From Branchiostoma floridae (lineage: Eukaryota; Chordata; Leptocardii; Amphioxiformes; Branchiostomatidae): a stretch of DNA of 20,652 nucleotides. Positions within the stretch are counted from its first letter, which is position 1. The number at the start of each line of letters is the position of its first letter. Positions 19,226 to 20,652 of this stretch are shown here, in pieces. The stretch is taken from NCBI RefSeq assembly GCF_000003815.2, contig NW_023365729.1, forward strand, positions 1 through 20,652, read 5' to 3'. The translations under genes and the position numbers were made by a program. The notes under the pieces are model-generated. The model searched no databases. It was not told where the DNA came from and saw nothing but the letters and a program-made list of their open reading frames with translations.

Positions 19226-19304
19226 GCTCCGGGCAAAGACGTGAAGCAGCTGGGCGGCGGTCCCACAACTAGCGAAGGCGACACAGAGCAGAAAGTTAAG
19301 TCAG
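19226..19304 (+). CDS. Anaphylatoxin-domain (fibulin-like) protein, exon 3: linker
   Basis: The acceptor TGTTTGCCCTTAG precedes 19226 and the donor is AAGTCAG|GTATAT. It enters in phase 0 and leaves in phase 1 (residues 134-159 plus one base). It encodes a polar linker, APGKDVKQLGGGPTT onwards, with no cysteine. The one-base overhang G joins CT of exon 4 to make Ala160, which supports this donor. The alternative GTTAAG donor ten bases earlier would leave phase 0 and break the frame into exon 4. Confidence 0.75.
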
Positions 19305-19445
19305 GTATATGTAGTTGCTGGGACGATATAACGTTGACCATTCTCTTGTAAGGCAGTGTCACGGCACTTGAAATGAGCAAACTCGTTGAAACAAAAAGAT
19401 AATAGTAGTAGGAATCGATTAAAAGTCATTTGATTTCTTTGCCAG

Positions 19446-19648
19446 CTCCCCAACAACCCACCGGTCCTTACGAACTCCGCAAGTCGTGCTGTGACCGCGG
19501 CCACCAGTCCCTCCGACAAGAGGGCCCCTGTCAGGTGAAGGCCCGTAAGTACGTGCGCACTACCACCCTGGGCAGGAGTGACGCCAAACTGTGCCGGCTG
19601 CTGTTCGGGGCGTGCTGCTACCGGGCTAGCAGAGTCGCCAAACCTGGG
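19446..19648 (+). CDS. Anaphylatoxin-domain (fibulin-like) protein, exon 4: ANATO 2
   Basis: The acceptor GATTTCTTTGCCAG precedes 19446 and the donor is CCTGGG|GTGCGT. It enters in phase 1 and leaves in phase 0 (residues 160-227). Cysteines 174, 175, 188, 209, 216 and 217 repeat the CC-x12-C-x20-C-x6-CC spacing of ANATO 1 exactly. Shared residues beyond cysteine include RK-CC at the start, G two residues before the third Cys, K/R-Y before the loop, AK-CRL-F around the fourth Cys and CC-RAS at the end, so the two domains arose by tandem duplication. The donor shows the gene continues, but the 1 kb to the window edge is filled mainly by transposons. The minus-strand frame at 19690-19301 is a shadow of this exon. 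Confidence 0.85.
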
Positions 19649-19734
19649 GTGCGTCTTCTTCTTGTTTCGTTTTGAGGGTACCGACTTCAACTTACTGAAG
19701 ACCTTCGTAGCCTATAAACTTATTTTTCACTCGA

Positions 19735-19865
19735 GTGAAGCGAGGAAAGTCGTGTAAAGTGCATTTCCCAAGGGCACGAGATCGGTGACACGGTGGGATT
19801 TGAACTCAGGACCTTCTGGACCGGAGTCAAACGTGCTGCCGATCGCGCCACGCGGTCCCGCGGCG
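19735..19865 (-). mobile_element. tRNA-derived SINE, inverted copy
   Basis: On the minus strand a tRNA-like head (GCGTGGCGCGATCGGCAGCA) and B-box AGTTCAAATCC (19806-19796) lead into CGTGTCACCGATCTCGTGCC, CTTGGGAAATGCAC and CACGACTTTCCTCGCTTCAC, parallel to the SINE at 15534. It lies in the intron after exon 4. No target duplication was located. Confidence 0.75.
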
Positions 19866-19918
19866 TCTTTCTTCCATACATGTGTTTTAGTCAAAATTGG
19901 ATTAAAGCAGTGTTCTCG

Positions 19919-20302
19919 TAGTCTCCAAGCAGACCCTATGGTCCCTTAAGATAGTATCAAAACTGGCCAAGGAGTACTTTCCAAGCAGAGGTTAGGCTCC
20001 GGCTGTTTTGTCACCCTTTATTTACTCGTTTTTAACGGGCTTTCTATTTTGTCATTTTTCTTGAAGTACGCCAGCCAAACTGACACAGCAAGATAAAATA
20101 CAAAATAGAAAGCCCCATAAAAACGACTAAACAAACGTCAAAAAACAGCCGGAGCCTAACCTCTGCTTGGAGAGTAGCCAAGGAGTACAGCCGGCTAAAG
20201 GAAGTTAAACGGGCACCAATCGCATACACACTCTTAGGCCGGCTTCACTTCTCTGCCAGCTTTTCATCGCCTTATGCTATAATAGGATTTGCTTGGAGAT
20301 TA
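19919..20302. mobile_element. MITE family C, copy 2, carrying a nested family A element
   Basis: The ends are TAGTCTCCAAGCAGACCC and TTTGCTTGGAGATTA. Internal GATAGTATCAAAACTGGCCA matches copy 1. Flanking GTGTTCTCG (19910-19918) and GTGTTTTCT (20303-20311) match at 7 of 9, fitting a 9-bp duplication. Subtracting the nested element and its duplication leaves about 173 bp, close to the 162 bp of copy 1. Confidence 0.85.
19975..20176. mobile_element. MITE family A, nested copy (202 bp)
   Basis: The ends are TACTTTCCAAGCAGAGG and CCTCTGCTTGGAGAGTA. The exact 9-bp duplication GCCAAGGAG stands at 19966-19974 and 20177-20185 within the family C element, which has a single such site in copy 1. This fixes both the element borders and the duplication length. 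Confidence 0.92.
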
Positions 20303-20483
20303 GTGTTTTCTAAGCTTAGATAGCATGTTTTGAGCACAATAAAGCGCACAACATACTTCAGCGACAAAATAGTATAAATGTGTATTATGTATAGAACATG
20401 CCATTGGTTTCTTATATGAAACAACGCTTTGACTTTTGCGTGTTTTGCTGTGTTCTCTAACATTTGTTTCACAAGTTTATTTT

Positions 20484-20652
20484 TTGGTTTGGTTTGGTTT
20501 ATTTAGATCTCCATTAGTGAAATACACTAGTCTTCCTGGAGTCCACATTAAAACAATACAGAAATAATAGCAACAGAAATGTACAAATAATACAAATTAT
20601 AACTTTGAAATAACAGAAAGCAAACATATGGTAAACTGAAAAACAGTGATTG
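20484..20652 (-). mobile_element. LINE 3' end with GGTTT-type tail
   Basis: On the minus strand the sequence ends GGACTCCAGGAAGACTAGTG, then CACTAATGGAGATCTAAATA, then AACCAAACC repeats. GGAYYCCAGGAAGA...CTAATGGGGATC-AATAAA is the familiar 3' end of CR1/L2-like non-LTR elements. The coding part, if any, is beyond the window. Positions 20312-20483 hold nothing I recognise. Confidence 0.5.

Noticed and set aside
19284-19304. Alternative donor GTTAAG at 19295
   Set aside because: It would leave phase 0 and make exon 4 out of frame; GTATAT at 19305 gives the correct phase 1.
19301-19690. 129-codon minus-strand frame
   Set aside because: A shadow of exon 4, which has matching splice sites and a conserved cysteine pattern on the plus strand.

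Overview
The window reads as animal nuclear DNA. Coding sequence is split into short exons with GT/AG borders and matching phases, and most of the rest is small inverted-repeat transposons (MITEs), tRNA-derived SINEs and LINE 3' ends. The gene families (a secreted anaphylatoxin-like, fibulin-type protein and a secreted Reeler-like protein) and the dense MITE and SINE load fit an invertebrate deuterostome, most likely a lancelet (Branchiostoma). That assignment is inference from style and repeat types; no database search was possible. Nothing bacterial (operons, Shine-Dalgarno sites, CRISPR) is present.

Layout. Positions 1-5800 hold no gene I can defend: two CpG-rich or unusual patches, a GC-rich hairpin (2743-2779), a 420-N gap (3449-3868) and a degenerate ~60-bp tandem repeat right after the gap. 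From 12.0 kb down to 5.9 kb, on the minus strand, three phase-compatible exons (11955-11904, 6784-6656, 6126-5913) encode a signal peptide followed by a Reeler-like domain. The gene continues past 5913, but I could not find its next exon. It has a TATA box (12017-12023), and one exact RFX X-box motif lies on each side of exon 1. Its 5.1-kb first intron carries a ~51-bp minisatellite, MITEs, a SINE and a LINE end.

Positions 12.0-16.2 kb are the spacer between two head-to-head genes. They contain a chain of palindromic elements (12920-13878), a LINE 3' end and a SINE with an intact 9-bp target duplication.

From 16338 rightwards, on the plus strand, four exons (16338-16424, 18043-18354, 19226-19304, 19446-19648) encode a signal peptide, a three-copy acidic Thr/Gln/Asp nonapeptide repeat and two anaphylatoxin-like domains with identical cysteine spacing. 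The gene is cut by the right window edge. Its introns are largely MITEs, several of them nested.

Together the genes encode two secreted or extracellular-matrix type proteins transcribed away from each other. The richest unexplained content is the transposon layer. One MITE superfamily (ends TA-YTCTCCAAGCAGA) has 9-bp target duplications recoverable at several copies. One copy is nested in a relative, and another has its target duplication split by an unrelated palindromic MITE. That second MITE also exposes a 100-N assembly gap that probably hides no sequence.
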